A stretch of DNA of 64,000 nucleotides from Sphingobacterium sp. ML3W (GCF_000747525.1 NZ_CP009278.1:3782001-3846000), one strand, 5' to 3'; positions 24,954-35,056 are shown, counted from the stretch's first letter. The notes: generated by a model not told the origin, from the sequence alone. Numbers and translations: made by a program.

Positions 24954-27446
24954 TTATAAGGATAGTATCCATTTAACAATTTCATTTGCTTCATCTTCTT
25001 TTAGTGATGGATGTGCTGCCATAGCTACCTCACCCCAAACACCGCTACCTCCATTAATGATTTTATGTGATAGCAGTGCTACTGCATCCTTATTATCTTT
25101 ATAACGTTTGGCGACTTCTTTATAACTAGGTCCAACGGACTTCTTATCCGTTGCATGACATGCTTTACAATCGGATGCTAATACCAAAGCTTCTCCTTTA
25201 GGAACATCTGAACCTTCTTTATGTCCCAAAGATCCATCTGCTTTATCTAAATCTTTATAGGTGGTATCACTAGATGATTTCCCCCCTGCTACAGTAACAG
25301 TTTTATTCACACGTTTTGAAGGCAATTCTCCTGCATTATAATCGATTCTTGATATACCAGCATCTGCATTTTTACTGAACCAACCATTACCATATTCCAA
25401 GATGTATATTTTACCATCTGGACCAACTTCCATATCAATCGGCGAAGCCAATTTTGTATGGGGCATAAAAGGTTCCATTTTATCAAAATCACCATTTGGC
25501 AACATCGTCACGACTTTGATCCATCCACGAATCCAATCATAAATAAATAATTTTCCATCATAATAATCTGAATAACGACTTTCTTTTGGATAAAGATCTG
25601 AATAGTATACCGGACCAGTCATAGCGTTACGTCCACCCGAACCCACTTGTGGAAAATCTACAGACTCACCATATGGATACCAGATAAAAGCAGGTTGTGC
25701 TACAGGTAATTCTTTAATACCATTATTATTGCGGGAGTTATTGACCGGCTTTTGAGGATCAAATGCTTGGCTACTTTCTCCTGTTTCATAATTATAAGGA
25801 TTGTAGGCATAATTATTCCCTACGAAAAATGGCCAACCGAAAAATCCAGCTTGACGCGCTTGATTCACCTCATCGTAACCTCTCGGTCCTCTACCTAAAC
25901 TATCTGCATTGGCATCTGGACCAACTTCTCCCCAATAAAGAAAACCTGTTTTTGGGTCGGTGGAAATTCGGTATGGATTTCTGTTCCCCATGACATAGAT
26001 TTCAGGTTTTGTATTTGCTTGCCCCTCTGCAAATAGATTTCCTTTCGGAATCTTATATGACCCATCCTTTTCTACCTGTATTCGTAAGATTTTACCGCGT
26101 AGGTCATTGCTATTCCCTGAACTTCGTGCAGCATCGTATTGCTCATGTCCAGGACGATCATCGCGAGGGGAATAACCATTACTCACAAATTTCTGATCTT
26201 TTTCATCAAATGGAGTTGAGTTATCACCTGTGGATAAATATAGATTTCTGTCTTTACCAAAAGCAAGAGAGCCACCAGTATGACAACAGATATCGCGTTG
26301 TGAATAAAACTGAAGCACTATCTTTTCCGACCCCATATCAAGTTTATTATCTTTAAACTCGAATCTTGACAAACGATTAACAGAGGTATCCTTAGGACTA
26401 TAAAATGCATATACATAATGATTATCTGCAAAGTCCGGGTCTATTGTCAGTCCCATAAAACCTTCCTCAGCATTCACATTAGGGGTTTCTGTTTTATGAT
26501 ATACATCTAAAAAACCTACCTGACTTACTTTTTTTGTTTCCTGGTTATAGTGGAGCAACTCGCCACGGCGTTGCGAAACCAAAATATCAAGATTTGGCAA
26601 AATAGCCATTTCTGTTGGTTCAAAAAACTCACCAACTGCTAAAGAAACTTTAGTAAACCTTTCCTCTTCTGGTACTCGTTTTGTCTTGGCTTTAGTGTAA
26701 TCCAATACGTAGTTATCTCCGATAGCATATTCAATACCTCCTAATACGTGCTTAAGAAATAAATCGTCTGTATAATCTTCATCTTGATGTCCTAAACCAG
26801 TATAAAAGGATCGCCCACCATCAAAATCATGGTACCAAGCCATTGGTGTTTCGGTCATTTTTTCAGGATTAGCATAGACCTTTTTATCGATTGTCATCAA
26901 CACGTTAATCTGTTTGTACAACTTTTTAAAGACATACCACTCATCGGTATGTACCCAAGTATCAGATAAAAAGCTTGTTGCAGGATGTTTTTTATCCAGT
27001 ATCGTTAATTCCCCTTCCTTCACTTCAGGGTGTGTAACAAAATACCCTCCAACTAACCGTCCATACCATCCCCAATCATATTCAGCATCAGCGGCTCCAT
27101 GAATACCTACAAAACCTCCACCCGCTTGTATATAGCGCTCGAAGTCCGCTTCCTGGTAACTATTCAACAGATCGCCCGTCGTATTGAGGAAAACAACAGC
27201 AGAATAGTTTTTTAAAGAATCTTCTGTAATCCAATCTGCATTCGTCGTAGTATCTACGTCAAAATTATTATCGAGCCCTAACTTTTGAAGAGCAACATTT
27301 CCTTTTTCAATAGAATTGTGATGGAAGCCAGCCGTTTTACTAAAAACCAATACGCGAGGTTTTCCCGGTCGCTTATCGTGACAAGAACTTAGAACTGATA
27401 CGGTCATCAGCAGTAAGAAGATTTTTGACAAAAGTGTTTTAATCAT
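24954..27446 (-). CDS. Lipoprotein fusion: ThuA-like, PQQ sugar dehydrogenase-like propeller, cytochrome c
   Basis: An 830-residue lipoprotein (lipobox LSSCHD, acylated Cys near residue 22). Residues about 30-240 are a ThuA-like glutamine amidotransferase-fold domain (RVLVFSKTAGFHHNSIEKGN, GGGFVGIHGAADAEYDWGW). Residues about 260-690 are a glucose/sorbosone dehydrogenase propeller (EEGFMGLTIDPDFADNHYVY, LSTGDNSTPF, GNRNPYRISTDPKTG). The C-terminus from about 745 is a cytochrome c with CKACH and an axial-methionine region near VAMAAHPS. ThuA relatives act in trehalose and 3-keto-glycoside use, so the fusion may oxidise a disaccharide and handle the 3-keto product. Substrate and PQQ dependence are inferred. 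It is divergent from the DUF1080 gene across about 290 bases. Confidence 0.87.
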   Translation of the reverse strand: MIKTLLSKIFLLLMTVSVLSSCHDKRPGKPRVLVFSKTAGFHHNSIEKGNVALQKLGLDNNFDVDTTTNADWITEDSLKNYSAVVFLNTTGDLLNSYQEADFERYIQAGGGFVGIHGAADAEYDWGWYGRLVGGYFVTHPEVKEGELTILDKKHPATSFLSDTWVHTDEWYVFKKLYKQINVLMTIDKKVYANPEKMTETPMAWYHDFDGGRSFYTGLGHQDEDYTDDLFLKHVLGGIEYAIGDNYVLDYTKAKTKRVPEEERFTKVSLAVGEFFEPTEMAILPNLDILVSQRRGELLHYNQETKKVSQVGFLDVYHKTETPNVNAEEGFMGLTIDPDFADNHYVYAFYSPKDTSVNRLSRFEFKDNKLDMGSEKIVLQFYSQRDICCHTGGSLAFGKDRNLYLSTGDNSTPFDEKDQKFVSNGYSPRDDRPGHEQYDAARSSGNSNDLRGKILRIQVEKDGSYKIPKGNLFAEGQANTKPEIYVMGNRNPYRISTDPKTGFLYWGEVGPDANADSLGRGPRGYDEVNQARQAGFFGWPFFVGNNYAYNPYNYETGESSQAFDPQKPVNNSRNNNGIKELPVAQPAFIWYPYGESVDFPQVGSGGRNAMTGPVYYSDLYPKESRYSDYYDGKLFIYDWIRGWIKVVTMLPNGDFDKMEPFMPHTKLASPIDMEVGPDGKIYILEYGNGWFSKNADAGISRIDYNAGELPSKRVNKTVTVAGGKSSSDTTYKDLDKADGSLGHKEGSDVPKGEALVLASDCKACHATDKKSVGPSYKEVAKRYKDNKDAVALLSHKIINGGSGVWGEVAMAAHPSLKEDEANEIVKWILSL

Positions 27447-27732
27447 AATTAATCTTATAGGTTGTACTAACTTATTTTGCGTTTCATTATTATTAGCATA
27501 ATAATTTGCCTTAAAGGTGCAATTATATTTTCGCTCTAACTAACGCTATTTTAACCAAAATATATATTATTTTGATGGCTCTTTTTTTTTAGTGATGCTA
27601 TTCGGCAACCAATGTAGCTAGATCTTTGCTCCATATCTATCTCGAGGAATATTATATTAAAATTATTACAAAGAAAATCCTTTTAGCAACGACTAATTTG
27701 CTACATTTATGGTTTATAACCTAATACTCAAT

Positions 27733-29160
27733 ATGAAATTAAACTACTTGAAGTTCGGGACAACCGGCTTATGCTGGTTATTTGGAACGACATTGTTAAT
27801 GGCTCAACAGCTAACGGATCAGTCAGAAATTAAACTTAACGATCTATCAGCATTCAATGCCGCAGGAAAAACTTGGACTATTGCTGAAAAAGTAATAGCG
27901 GAACCCAAAAATGAAAATGAAGTAAAACCATTAAAAGGATTGGGCATTCTTGTCAATTCAACCTCGACGAAAATGAAGGGGTCGGATTTGTTTACAAATG
28001 CAGTGCATGGAAATATGATTCTTGAGCTGGATTATTTAATGGCTAAAAATTCAAACTCCGGAATCTACCTACAGGGAAATTATGAAGTGCAATTAAAAGA
28101 CTCTTGGGGTGTCCTAAATCCGTCCTCATCGGACAACGGCGGTATTTACGAACGTGTAGATAACACTAGACCTGAAGGTTACCAAGGTTATGCTCCCCGT
28201 CAAAATGCGAGCAAAGCTCCTGGCTTATGGCAACACTTGAAAATTGCATTTCAAGCACCTCAGTTTGATGCAGCGGGAAACAAAACTGTCAATGCAAGGA
28301 TATTAAGCGTTGAGCTTAACGGCGTCTTGGTTCAAGAAAATGTTGAATTATTTGGTCCAACAGGTGGTGCGGCAGATAAAGAAAAAGCCCTAGGTCCTTT
28401 ACGTCTTCAAGGGGACCATGGATCAGTCGCATTTAAAAATATTAAAATATCAAAACTTACGGACGATCTAATTAATGCAAGTAATAAAGGCGGCGATACT
28501 ACCGATCCTATTTATATCGATGCTCCGACCAATACGATGATAAGAAGTTTTGTCAATTATGCACCTAAAAAACTTGCTGTACATGCGATATCTGTTGGGT
28601 CGCCGCAAAAGACGCACTATAGCTATGACTTAGATAATGGGGTGTTATTGCATGCATGGCATGGCGAATTTATCGATGCTACCCCGATGTGGGATGGTAG
28701 AGGTAATGGTACTTCTAGAGCTCGTGGAGCAATTACTTCTTTTGCAAAAATAGCTGCACCTGCCGTAGCGCAACTTACTAATGCGCAAGCAACATGGCCA
28801 ACAGACACTACAGGAACAGGTTTTAAAACTAAAGGATATGTCATCGATAATGAAGATAGACCACAATTTAAATATAATGTGTATGGTGCAGGAGTTACAG
28901 ACATCATAACGGTTTCAAATGATGGTAAGAGTTTGAACAGATCCGTGAGCGTTGACAAACCAGTTTCAAATCTTTATTTATTATTGGCCAATGCCAGTTC
29001 TATTGAAGAGCTTTCAAAAGGTTTTTACCTGATGGATGGGCAGTCCTATTATCTCGAACTTGATAAAGGTGCTCCAAAACCTATCATTAGAGATGCTAAT
29101 GGTGGTAAAGAACTCATCATACAACTTGACAAACAATTAAATTATTCTATCTCATTCTAA
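27733..29160 (+). CDS. Secreted DUF1080 protein (3-keto-disaccharide hydrolase family)
   Basis: The start at 27733 gives 475 residues with a clean signal peptide (MKLNYLKFGTTGLCWLFGTT, cut near MAQQ); an ATG eight codons earlier would put extra residues before it. Residues about 25-245 are a DUF1080 concanavalin-like domain (FTNAVHGNMILELDYLMAKN, NSGIYLQGNYEVQLKDSWG, GLWQHLKIAF, then LRLQGDHGSVAFKNIKI). The rest is a beta-rich domain resembling the cytochrome c-associated propeller proteins. DUF1080 members cleave 3-keto-glycosides made by periplasmic oxidoreductases. It lies 21 bases before the next gene, a propeller-cytochrome c protein, so the two are cotranscribed and may act in one oxidation-cleavage route. 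Confidence 0.84.
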   Translation: MKLNYLKFGTTGLCWLFGTTLLMAQQLTDQSEIKLNDLSAFNAAGKTWTIAEKVIAEPKNENEVKPLKGLGILVNSTSTKMKGSDLFTNAVHGNMILELDYLMAKNSNSGIYLQGNYEVQLKDSWGVLNPSSSDNGGIYERVDNTRPEGYQGYAPRQNASKAPGLWQHLKIAFQAPQFDAAGNKTVNARILSVELNGVLVQENVELFGPTGGAADKEKALGPLRLQGDHGSVAFKNIKISKLTDDLINASNKGGDTTDPIYIDAPTNTMIRSFVNYAPKKLAVHAISVGSPQKTHYSYDLDNGVLLHAWHGEFIDATPMWDGRGNGTSRARGAITSFAKIAAPAVAQLTNAQATWPTDTTGTGFKTKGYVIDNEDRPQFKYNVYGAGVTDIITVSNDGKSLNRSVSVDKPVSNLYLLLANASSIEELSKGFYLMDGQSYYLELDKGAPKPIIRDANGGKELIIQLDKQLNYSISF

Positions 29161-29181
29161 TCGAGAGAGCACAATTATTAT

Positions 29182-31179
29182 ATGAAACACACTTTTAGAA
29201 TGCTAGCAATGCTAGCTTTGAGTTTTAGTTATAGCATTTCGCAAGCTCAAGAAACACCAAAAGAAGAAGATTTCTTTAAAATTATGAAAGTAAGGATGCC
29301 TGAGGGACCTGTGTTAGAGGTAGGTGGCCTAATTACTTTACCCAATGGTGACCTTGGCATATCCACCCGTAGAGGTGATGTATTTATCGTAGAAAATCCA
29401 ACTAGTAATAGACCATACTTTCGGAAATTTGCTACTGGTCTACATGAGATATTGGGTCTTGCCTATAAAGATGGTGCACTATATGTAGCCCAAAGAGGCG
29501 AGCTGACTAAACTCGTTGATAAAAACATGGATGGTAAAGCCGATGTTTATGAAACGGTCTATGCATGGCCAATAAGCGGACACTATCACGAATACAGTTT
29601 TGGTCCTAAAATAGCTGCAGATGGATCCTTTTTTGTATCTGGTAACGTCGCTTTTGGAGACGAAGAATGGTGGCGTGCAGAAAGTCGCGTGCCAATGCGC
29701 GGTTGGATTATGAACATTACTGAGGATGGAAAAATGCAGCCTTGGGCAGCAGGAGTACGTTCCCCAGCAGGTATCAATGTTATTGACGGACAGCTTTATT
29801 ATACCGAAAACCAAGGGGATTGGGTAGGTTCCGGAGGTTTATGGAAAGTAAGTAAAGGTGATTTTATGGGGCACCCTGCCAGTTTGGTATGGACCAAAAG
29901 ACCAGATTCACCGTTAAAATTATCATCTGAATCCTTTTATTCTAAAATAGATGAACGTCGCATCAAAAATGATCAAGGAAGATACATAAAACCTGAAAAT
30001 AGAGTCAATGAGAATTTCAAAACAGTTTTTGAAATGAAAAAAGAAATTCCTGAAATTCGCTTACCATCAGTATGGCTTCCACATGGTATTCTTGGGATTT
30101 CAAATTCCGAACCCGTAAAAATTCCTCAAGGAACATTTGGTCCATTTGAAGGACAATTATTGGTTGGTGATCAGGGAATGAGTATCATCTCGCGTGTATT
30201 CCTTGAAACTATAAATGGGGAAGAACAAGGAGCGGCATTTATGTTCAGAAGTGGGTTTCGTTCAGGCGTATTGAGACTTGCGTGGGGACAAGATGGTTCA
30301 TTATTTGTTGGTGAAACTAACCGAGGATGGGGTTCTGCAGGTGATGCAAATGAAGGACTTGAACGCTTGGTGTACAACAATAAGATTCCATTTGAGATGA
30401 AAGCTGTAAGAGCAATGCCTGATGGTTTTGAAATTGAGTTTACCCAACCTGTTGATTTAAATTCAGCGCAAGATTTAGCTTCGTATAGTGTTGAAAGTTT
30501 TATTTACAAATATCATCCTGTATATGGTTCACCTCCTGTTAATAAAGAGACTTTAAATATTAAAGGTGTTAAGGTTTCTCCCGATGGACTTAAAGCTAGA
30601 ATTGTAGTAGATGGTCTTCGTGAGCATTATATCCATACCATTAATGTGGATGGTATCCGTGAAAAGCAAAACTTCTACTCTATTGTTCACCCAGACGCTT
30701 ATTACACTTTAAACGCAATACCTAATGGAGAAAAATTAGCTTTAAGCGCATTGAGTACTAAAAACTCTGCAAATGACCCTGTGGTGGAGGTTACTGCAAA
30801 ACCGATCGATAAGGTTGCAACAACCAATAACAAAGTTGCGACAGCAAAAAAGACAGCTGAAGTAAAGACGAAAGTTAACGAGGTAAAACCGAAAGTAACC
30901 GAAGTGAAAACAGTTACTAAAGCGCCAACTTATGCTGAAGTAAAGGGGTTATTGACAAGTAATACTTGCTTGGCCTGTCATAACCCTACAAAAAAGCAAA
31001 TAGGACCATCTTTCACTGAAATTGCTAAACGTAAATATTCAAATGAAAAGATTGTGCAGCTCATCTATAACCCTAAACCTGAAAACTGGCCAGGTTATGC
31101 TACAGAAATGCCTCCTATGCCTCAAGTTTCTAAGGCTGACGGATTAAAAATTGCAGCTTATATCAACTCATTAAAATAA
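29182..31179 (+). CDS. Secreted propeller dehydrogenase-like protein with C-terminal cytochrome c
   Basis: A 665-residue exported protein (signal MKHTFRMLAMLALSFSYSISQAQ). Residues about 40-400 form a six-bladed propeller of the glucose/sorbosone dehydrogenase type (GGLITLPNGDLGISTRRGDV, GLAYKDGALYVAQRGELTKL, WAAGVRSPAGINVIDGQLYY, VGETNRGWGS). A lysine/threonine/valine-rich linker with repeated KTKVNEVKPKVTEVK-type units covers about 540-580. The end is a cytochrome c with CLACH and a likely axial methionine in TEMPPMPQVS. It probably oxidises a sugar derivative in the periplasm and passes electrons to its own haem. It is the second gene of the DUF1080 operon and ends at a strong terminator. 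Confidence 0.86.
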   Translation: MKHTFRMLAMLALSFSYSISQAQETPKEEDFFKIMKVRMPEGPVLEVGGLITLPNGDLGISTRRGDVFIVENPTSNRPYFRKFATGLHEILGLAYKDGALYVAQRGELTKLVDKNMDGKADVYETVYAWPISGHYHEYSFGPKIAADGSFFVSGNVAFGDEEWWRAESRVPMRGWIMNITEDGKMQPWAAGVRSPAGINVIDGQLYYTENQGDWVGSGGLWKVSKGDFMGHPASLVWTKRPDSPLKLSSESFYSKIDERRIKNDQGRYIKPENRVNENFKTVFEMKKEIPEIRLPSVWLPHGILGISNSEPVKIPQGTFGPFEGQLLVGDQGMSIISRVFLETINGEEQGAAFMFRSGFRSGVLRLAWGQDGSLFVGETNRGWGSAGDANEGLERLVYNNKIPFEMKAVRAMPDGFEIEFTQPVDLNSAQDLASYSVESFIYKYHPVYGSPPVNKETLNIKGVKVSPDGLKARIVVDGLREHYIHTINVDGIREKQNFYSIVHPDAYYTLNAIPNGEKLALSALSTKNSANDPVVEVTAKPIDKVATTNNKVATAKKTAEVKTKVNEVKPKVTEVKTVTKAPTYAEVKGLLTSNTCLACHNPTKKQIGPSFTEIAKRKYSNEKIVQLIYNPKPENWPGYATEMPPMPQVSKADGLKIAAYINSLK

Positions 31180-31190
31180 TAATGATACTA

Positions 31191-31231
31191 AACAAGAAAG
31201 CCATTCCTAAAAAGAATGGCTTTCTTGTTTT
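31191..31231. terminator. Bidirectional terminator between the DUF1080 operon and the ebo cluster
   Basis: AACAAGAAAGCCATTC and GAATGGCTTTCTTGTT form a perfect 16-base stem with a 7-base A-rich loop, 12 bases after the cytochrome c gene stop. T residues follow on the plus side. It lies 60 bases beyond the eboF stop codon and may serve both converging units. Confidence 0.85.
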
Positions 31232-31290
31232 ATATGATGTCCTTCTAGTTTCGATTTTCTTAAAAGCGAACCAATAGTTCCGTAATATGA

Positions 31291-32658
31291 TTATTTTCCA
31301 CTATGCAAAGACTTCCAAATTAAATCGTAAACTTGAGTCGCTTGTATATTGCCTGTGTGTAAACTTGCGTCAGTTATTAAAACAGGATGAAATTTCTCTG
31401 GTGTATTGACACTTCCATGCGACCCTTTAACCAAATTAGCATCTAATGGAATCACATCCATTACATAACGAAACCCTGCTTTCTTTCTCAAGAGTTTATA
31501 CAAAGCTCGAAACTTTGAGGACATAAACATTTCGACAGGATCATACCCTGGCTTTTTATGGATATCAACACATCTTGCATAATCAGGAGCTTTGTCATCA
31601 TCGAGCCAGAAATAATAAGTGAACCAGCTTTCTGGAGATGCAACCAAAACAAACTCACCCGCACGTTCATGGGCTATCCCATACTCCTCTTTCCCTTGCT
31701 GATCCAGAACCTGAGCAATCCCTGGTGTTCTATCCAAGATCTCTTTCACCTGAGCCACTACTGACTGATCGTTGATATAGACATGCGCTACCTGATGATC
31801 CGCAACGACAAAGGCTTTGGAAGCTCCTGCATCTAATAACTCTAGACCGCGCTCCATACGTATTTGTAATAATCCTGCTTCTCTAAAGATTCGATTGATA
31901 TGTATGGGATTATTTACTGGTACAATACCATACTCGGAAAGTACAATAACATTCGCACCTCTGTTTTCATAGAATACAACCAGTTCCCCGATCAAGGTAT
32001 CTATTTCACCAAGCTCCTTACTGATATTATTCCAATCATTGCCAAATTTCTGTAAGCAATAGTCCAAATGAGGTAAATAGATTAGCGATAGTGTAGGATC
32101 ATAAAGCTCATCTGTAATCATGGAGGCATCGGCAATCCATCTGCTCGATTTGATATTGGCACCAGGTCCCCAAAAATTAAAAAGAGGAAACTGACCCAGT
32201 TTTTCTTGTAAAATATCACGTAACTCTGCTGGTTCTGCATAACAATCTGGCAGTTTTCGACCATCGGCCAAATAATTGGGTCGTGGCGTAACGCTATAGT
32301 CAGCATTCGAATACATATTGTACCACCAAAATAGATTGGCACAAGTAAAATTTGGGTCTTCTTTTTTGGCTTTGTCCCAAATCTTTTCCACGAGCACCAA
32401 TTTGTTGGATTGCTTCCAGAATTTAATTTCCGAATCAACTTCATCATACCAACCATTTCCAACAATACCATGCTCTGTAGGCTGTTTTCCTGTCAGATAT
32501 GTTGACTGTACACTGGTTGTTAATGCCGGTAGCATGGGAGCTATTGCAGCTAAATTTTTCTCCTTTAGATACCGTTCTAAAAATGGGGTATGCTTTCCGA
32601 TTAAGTTCGCAGATAAACCAACTACATCGATTACAACTGTTTTCTTCATCTTATACAT
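31291..32658 (-). CDS. eboF: EboF, alkaline phosphatase/nucleotide pyrophosphatase-like protein
   Basis: A 455-residue protein of the type I phosphodiesterase/nucleotide pyrophosphatase fold (alkaline phosphatase superfamily). The opening TVVIDVVGLSANLIGKHTPFLE carries the first metal aspartate. PMLPALTTSVQSTYLTGKQP contains the nucleophile threonine region followed by the EHGIVGNGWYDE signature. NVIVLSEYGIVPV and VVADHQVAHVYIND, with KGSHGSVN near the end, supply further metal ligands. No signal peptide is seen, so it is likely cytoplasmic. It is the last gene of the ebo operon; its start overlaps the end of eboE by 8 bases (or follows directly if the second ATG at 32649 is used), which suggests translational coupling. 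Its substrate in the ebo pathway is unknown. Confidence 0.85.
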   Translation of the reverse strand: MYKMKKTVVIDVVGLSANLIGKHTPFLERYLKEKNLAAIAPMLPALTTSVQSTYLTGKQPTEHGIVGNGWYDEVDSEIKFWKQSNKLVLVEKIWDKAKKEDPNFTCANLFWWYNMYSNADYSVTPRPNYLADGRKLPDCYAEPAELRDILQEKLGQFPLFNFWGPGANIKSSRWIADASMITDELYDPTLSLIYLPHLDYCLQKFGNDWNNISKELGEIDTLIGELVVFYENRGANVIVLSEYGIVPVNNPIHINRIFREAGLLQIRMERGLELLDAGASKAFVVADHQVAHVYINDQSVVAQVKEILDRTPGIAQVLDQQGKEEYGIAHERAGEFVLVASPESWFTYYFWLDDDKAPDYARCVDIHKKPGYDPVEMFMSSKFRALYKLLRKKAGFRYVMDVIPLDANLVKGSHGSVNTPEKFHPVLITDASLHTGNIQATQVYDLIWKSLHSGK

Positions 32659-33859
32659 TCGTTTTGATTACCCAATCCAGTTCATTACTAATAGATTCTG
32701 CAATGGGTATTTTTAATTGTTCTGGTAGTACCTCCCAAGTGTAGGTCTCCACTTCTAAATGATCGGTAAAGGGTTCGTTTTTTTGCAGCTCTAATAGTTC
32801 GATGATATCTTGTTGTGTGGACTGTAATGCGCCAATATCTTGTACAGATATAGGGACATGGAAGTGGGCACGCCATTGAATCACATCATGATGATCAAAA
32901 TCTGCCAGTGCAGGTGTTAGGTCCGAATAGCGTATCACTTGACCATCACTTTTAAGGGCTACTACTTGATGTAGATAAGTCGGTTCATTAAACTTTTGAA
33001 AACTATTTTTAATAATTGCTCTTTGTTCACTAGATTGATCTAAGTTTGCTTTTAAAGCTGCAGATATTTGTATTTTACCCACTCGTATTCCTTTCGCTTT
33101 TAGCTCTTTTAGCACGACTGCATGGTCTTCATAACCGATTGCAAAATGGCAAACATCATAGCAAAGACAAAGGTGTCTCTTAATCAATGATTCGGCGTCA
33201 ATTGCAGTGATACCAAATGATGTTGCAATATCCTGAACTGCTATCGGGAGTAAATCATTCGTATACCAATCGATAAATTCTCGCCCTGTTTCCAATATCC
33301 CATCCGGCTCAGGTTCCAAGTCGAGATGCATGATTGTACCCGTACTTTCTGCCATCGAAATCAATTCCTTTATTACTTCCACTATATTTAAGGTAGCAAT
33401 CCTTTTTGCCTCCATAAAATCAGCAGTGGACTTAAACCAGTGTCTATAACTAAGTGGAGATGTCGAGATACCACCAGTCATTCCTTCGGCTAATAAAGAC
33501 TGTAGAATGGTAAAGAGTCTTATCGTATAATCTTTACGCGCATCAGTAGTCCAATCTGGTGTATGTACATCCTCTTTGACTACTGTACGATGAAATTCGC
33601 CATAAGGAAAACCGTTCATCGTAAAGACATAAGCGTCATTTTCTTTCAACCATTGCTTGAACTCAATTAAATTATCCTCTTTAACGAGCTCCAAGCTCGA
33701 AATATTAGATAATCTAAGTCCTATTCCAAGTGGCTCATTTTTTGAAACAGACTGTTTGATAAAGGAAAAATTATCCTTTAAAGCTTTAAAATCATCGGCC
33801 CAATTTTTTCCTGGATGGATATTTGTGCAATATGTTAAATGGCCTGTATTAACTTTCAT
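32651..33859 (-). CDS. eboE: EboE, TIM-barrel metabolite traffic protein
   Basis: A 402-residue xylose isomerase-like TIM-barrel protein. The start NTGHLTYCTNIHPGKNWADD is characteristic of the EboE family, and the sequence continues with GIGLRLSN, GTIMHLDLEPEPDG (metal-ligand-type acidic cluster), LCLCYDVCHFAIGYED and IQWRAHFHVPISV, the latter two with further conserved His/Asp. The protein is cytoplasmic with no signal peptide. The annotation as metabolite traffic protein comes from the ebo cluster literature; the reaction is not known, and the barrel could equally catalyse an isomerisation of the cyclitol. It lies 11 bases after eboD and overlaps eboF. Confidence 0.87.
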   Translation of the reverse strand: MKVNTGHLTYCTNIHPGKNWADDFKALKDNFSFIKQSVSKNEPLGIGLRLSNISSLELVKEDNLIEFKQWLKENDAYVFTMNGFPYGEFHRTVVKEDVHTPDWTTDARKDYTIRLFTILQSLLAEGMTGGISTSPLSYRHWFKSTADFMEAKRIATLNIVEVIKELISMAESTGTIMHLDLEPEPDGILETGREFIDWYTNDLLPIAVQDIATSFGITAIDAESLIKRHLCLCYDVCHFAIGYEDHAVVLKELKAKGIRVGKIQISAALKANLDQSSEQRAIIKNSFQKFNEPTYLHQVVALKSDGQVIRYSDLTPALADFDHHDVIQWRAHFHVPISVQDIGALQSTQQDIIELLELQKNEPFTDHLEVETYTWEVLPEQLKIPIAESISNELDWVIKTNV

Positions 33860-33870
33860 TTTCTACTAAT

Positions 33871-35040
33871 TTAATGATTTAAGCCAGCTGTTACGCTGGT
33901 AAAATTTAAGACATAGTTACTTGCTGCTATCAATAACTGATGGTCCATATGATGCACCTCTTTCCCTGTACCTAGGTCAGTTAATAGCGTGATGGTCAAC
34001 TTACCCCCAAGATGTTCCTGAAACTCCGTTAAACCACTAAGTATAGGTGATTCTTGATCATTAATCTGAATTAATGGATTAGAAATATCAAATGATAGAT
34101 GATGCAATACATGCAATATGCGCAACAATTTATCCTCTGTTAATAATCCGCTTAAGAATGAATAGGCACTATCCAAAGCGATACCCATTGCTACAGCCTC
34201 ACCATGCAAAACATGAAAATTGCTTAATTGCTCCAATTTATGTGCGCTCCAATGACCAAAATCCAAAGGTCTCGCAGATCCCATCTCAAATGGATCTGCA
34301 GATGCAATATGATTTAAATGTAATTCAGCACAACGTACAATCAGATAGTTCATGGTATCTAAATCACGAGCAACCAATTTTGTCGCATGTTCTTCAATCC
34401 AATAGAAAAATGTTGGGTCTTTTATCAATGCAACTTTAACAGCCTCTGAAATACCTGACCGCCAATCCCGATCCGTTAATGTTAACAAAAACTGATCATC
34501 ATTGAACACTACAGAGGGGGGCGCGAAAGTCCCTAAGAAATTTTTCTTTCCTTTATAATTTATGCCATTCTTAACACCGATACCAGAGTCATTCTGCGAA
34601 AGTACGGTTGTTGGTATGCGGATATGCTTGATCCCACGGTGAGATACAGCCGCCGCATAACCGACAAGGTCGAGCACTGCTCCACCACCAATTGCAGCTA
34701 TGTAAGAATGGCGATCAATACCGTAATGATCCACCGCTTCTACTACACGATCAAACAAGGAAGTGTCATTCTTTGAGGCTTCTCCTCCCGGAATAACCAA
34801 AATCTCTTGGATCAGCTGAACCTCTTGTTGTTGTTTAAAATAAGCTTTAATACGAGGCACTAAATCAGGGTGTGCATCAGCTACCCCCTGATCTAATACA
34901 AAAAATATTTTCCGTAAAACATCGGTAGGATTCCCTTTAAAAAAATCTATTAAAGTAGGATTATCGATGTCAAATAACGATTTAGTAAAATGTATTTTAT
35001 ATTCAAATTTTACACTAAAGGACTGTTCTAAAAAACTCAT
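33871..35040 (-). CDS. eboD: EboD, 3-dehydroquinate synthase-like cyclitol synthase
   Basis: A 389-residue sugar phosphate cyclase of the dehydroquinate synthase family, which closes a heptulose phosphate into a carbocycle using NAD and a divalent metal. NAD-binding parts are visible (VIPGGEASKND, IAAIGGGAVLDLVGYAA), as is the metal site: E199 in GISEAVK, H263 in DFGHWSAHKLE and H279 in VLHGEAVAMG, with H267 as the catalytic histidine. The family includes 2-epi-5-epi-valiolone synthases as well as AroB; the unusual W in GHWSAH and the cluster context argue against housekeeping AroB. The product is probably a cyclitol precursor for the ebo metabolite. It is in the operon with 11-16 base gaps. 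Confidence 0.88.
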   Translation of the reverse strand: MSFLEQSFSVKFEYKIHFTKSLFDIDNPTLIDFFKGNPTDVLRKIFFVLDQGVADAHPDLVPRIKAYFKQQQEVQLIQEILVIPGGEASKNDTSLFDRVVEAVDHYGIDRHSYIAAIGGGAVLDLVGYAAAVSHRGIKHIRIPTTVLSQNDSGIGVKNGINYKGKKNFLGTFAPPSVVFNDDQFLLTLTDRDWRSGISEAVKVALIKDPTFFYWIEEHATKLVARDLDTMNYLIVRCAELHLNHIASADPFEMGSARPLDFGHWSAHKLEQLSNFHVLHGEAVAMGIALDSAYSFLSGLLTEDKLLRILHVLHHLSFDISNPLIQINDQESPILSGLTEFQEHLGGKLTITLLTDLGTGKEVHHMDHQLLIAASNYVLNFTSVTAGLNH

Positions 35041-35056
35041 AATTAAAAATCACTAA

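Noticed and set aside
33871..35040. Housekeeping AroB (3-dehydroquinate synthase)
   Set aside because: The fold and active site agree, but the position inside the ebo operon and the altered GHWSAH segment favour the cyclitol branch.
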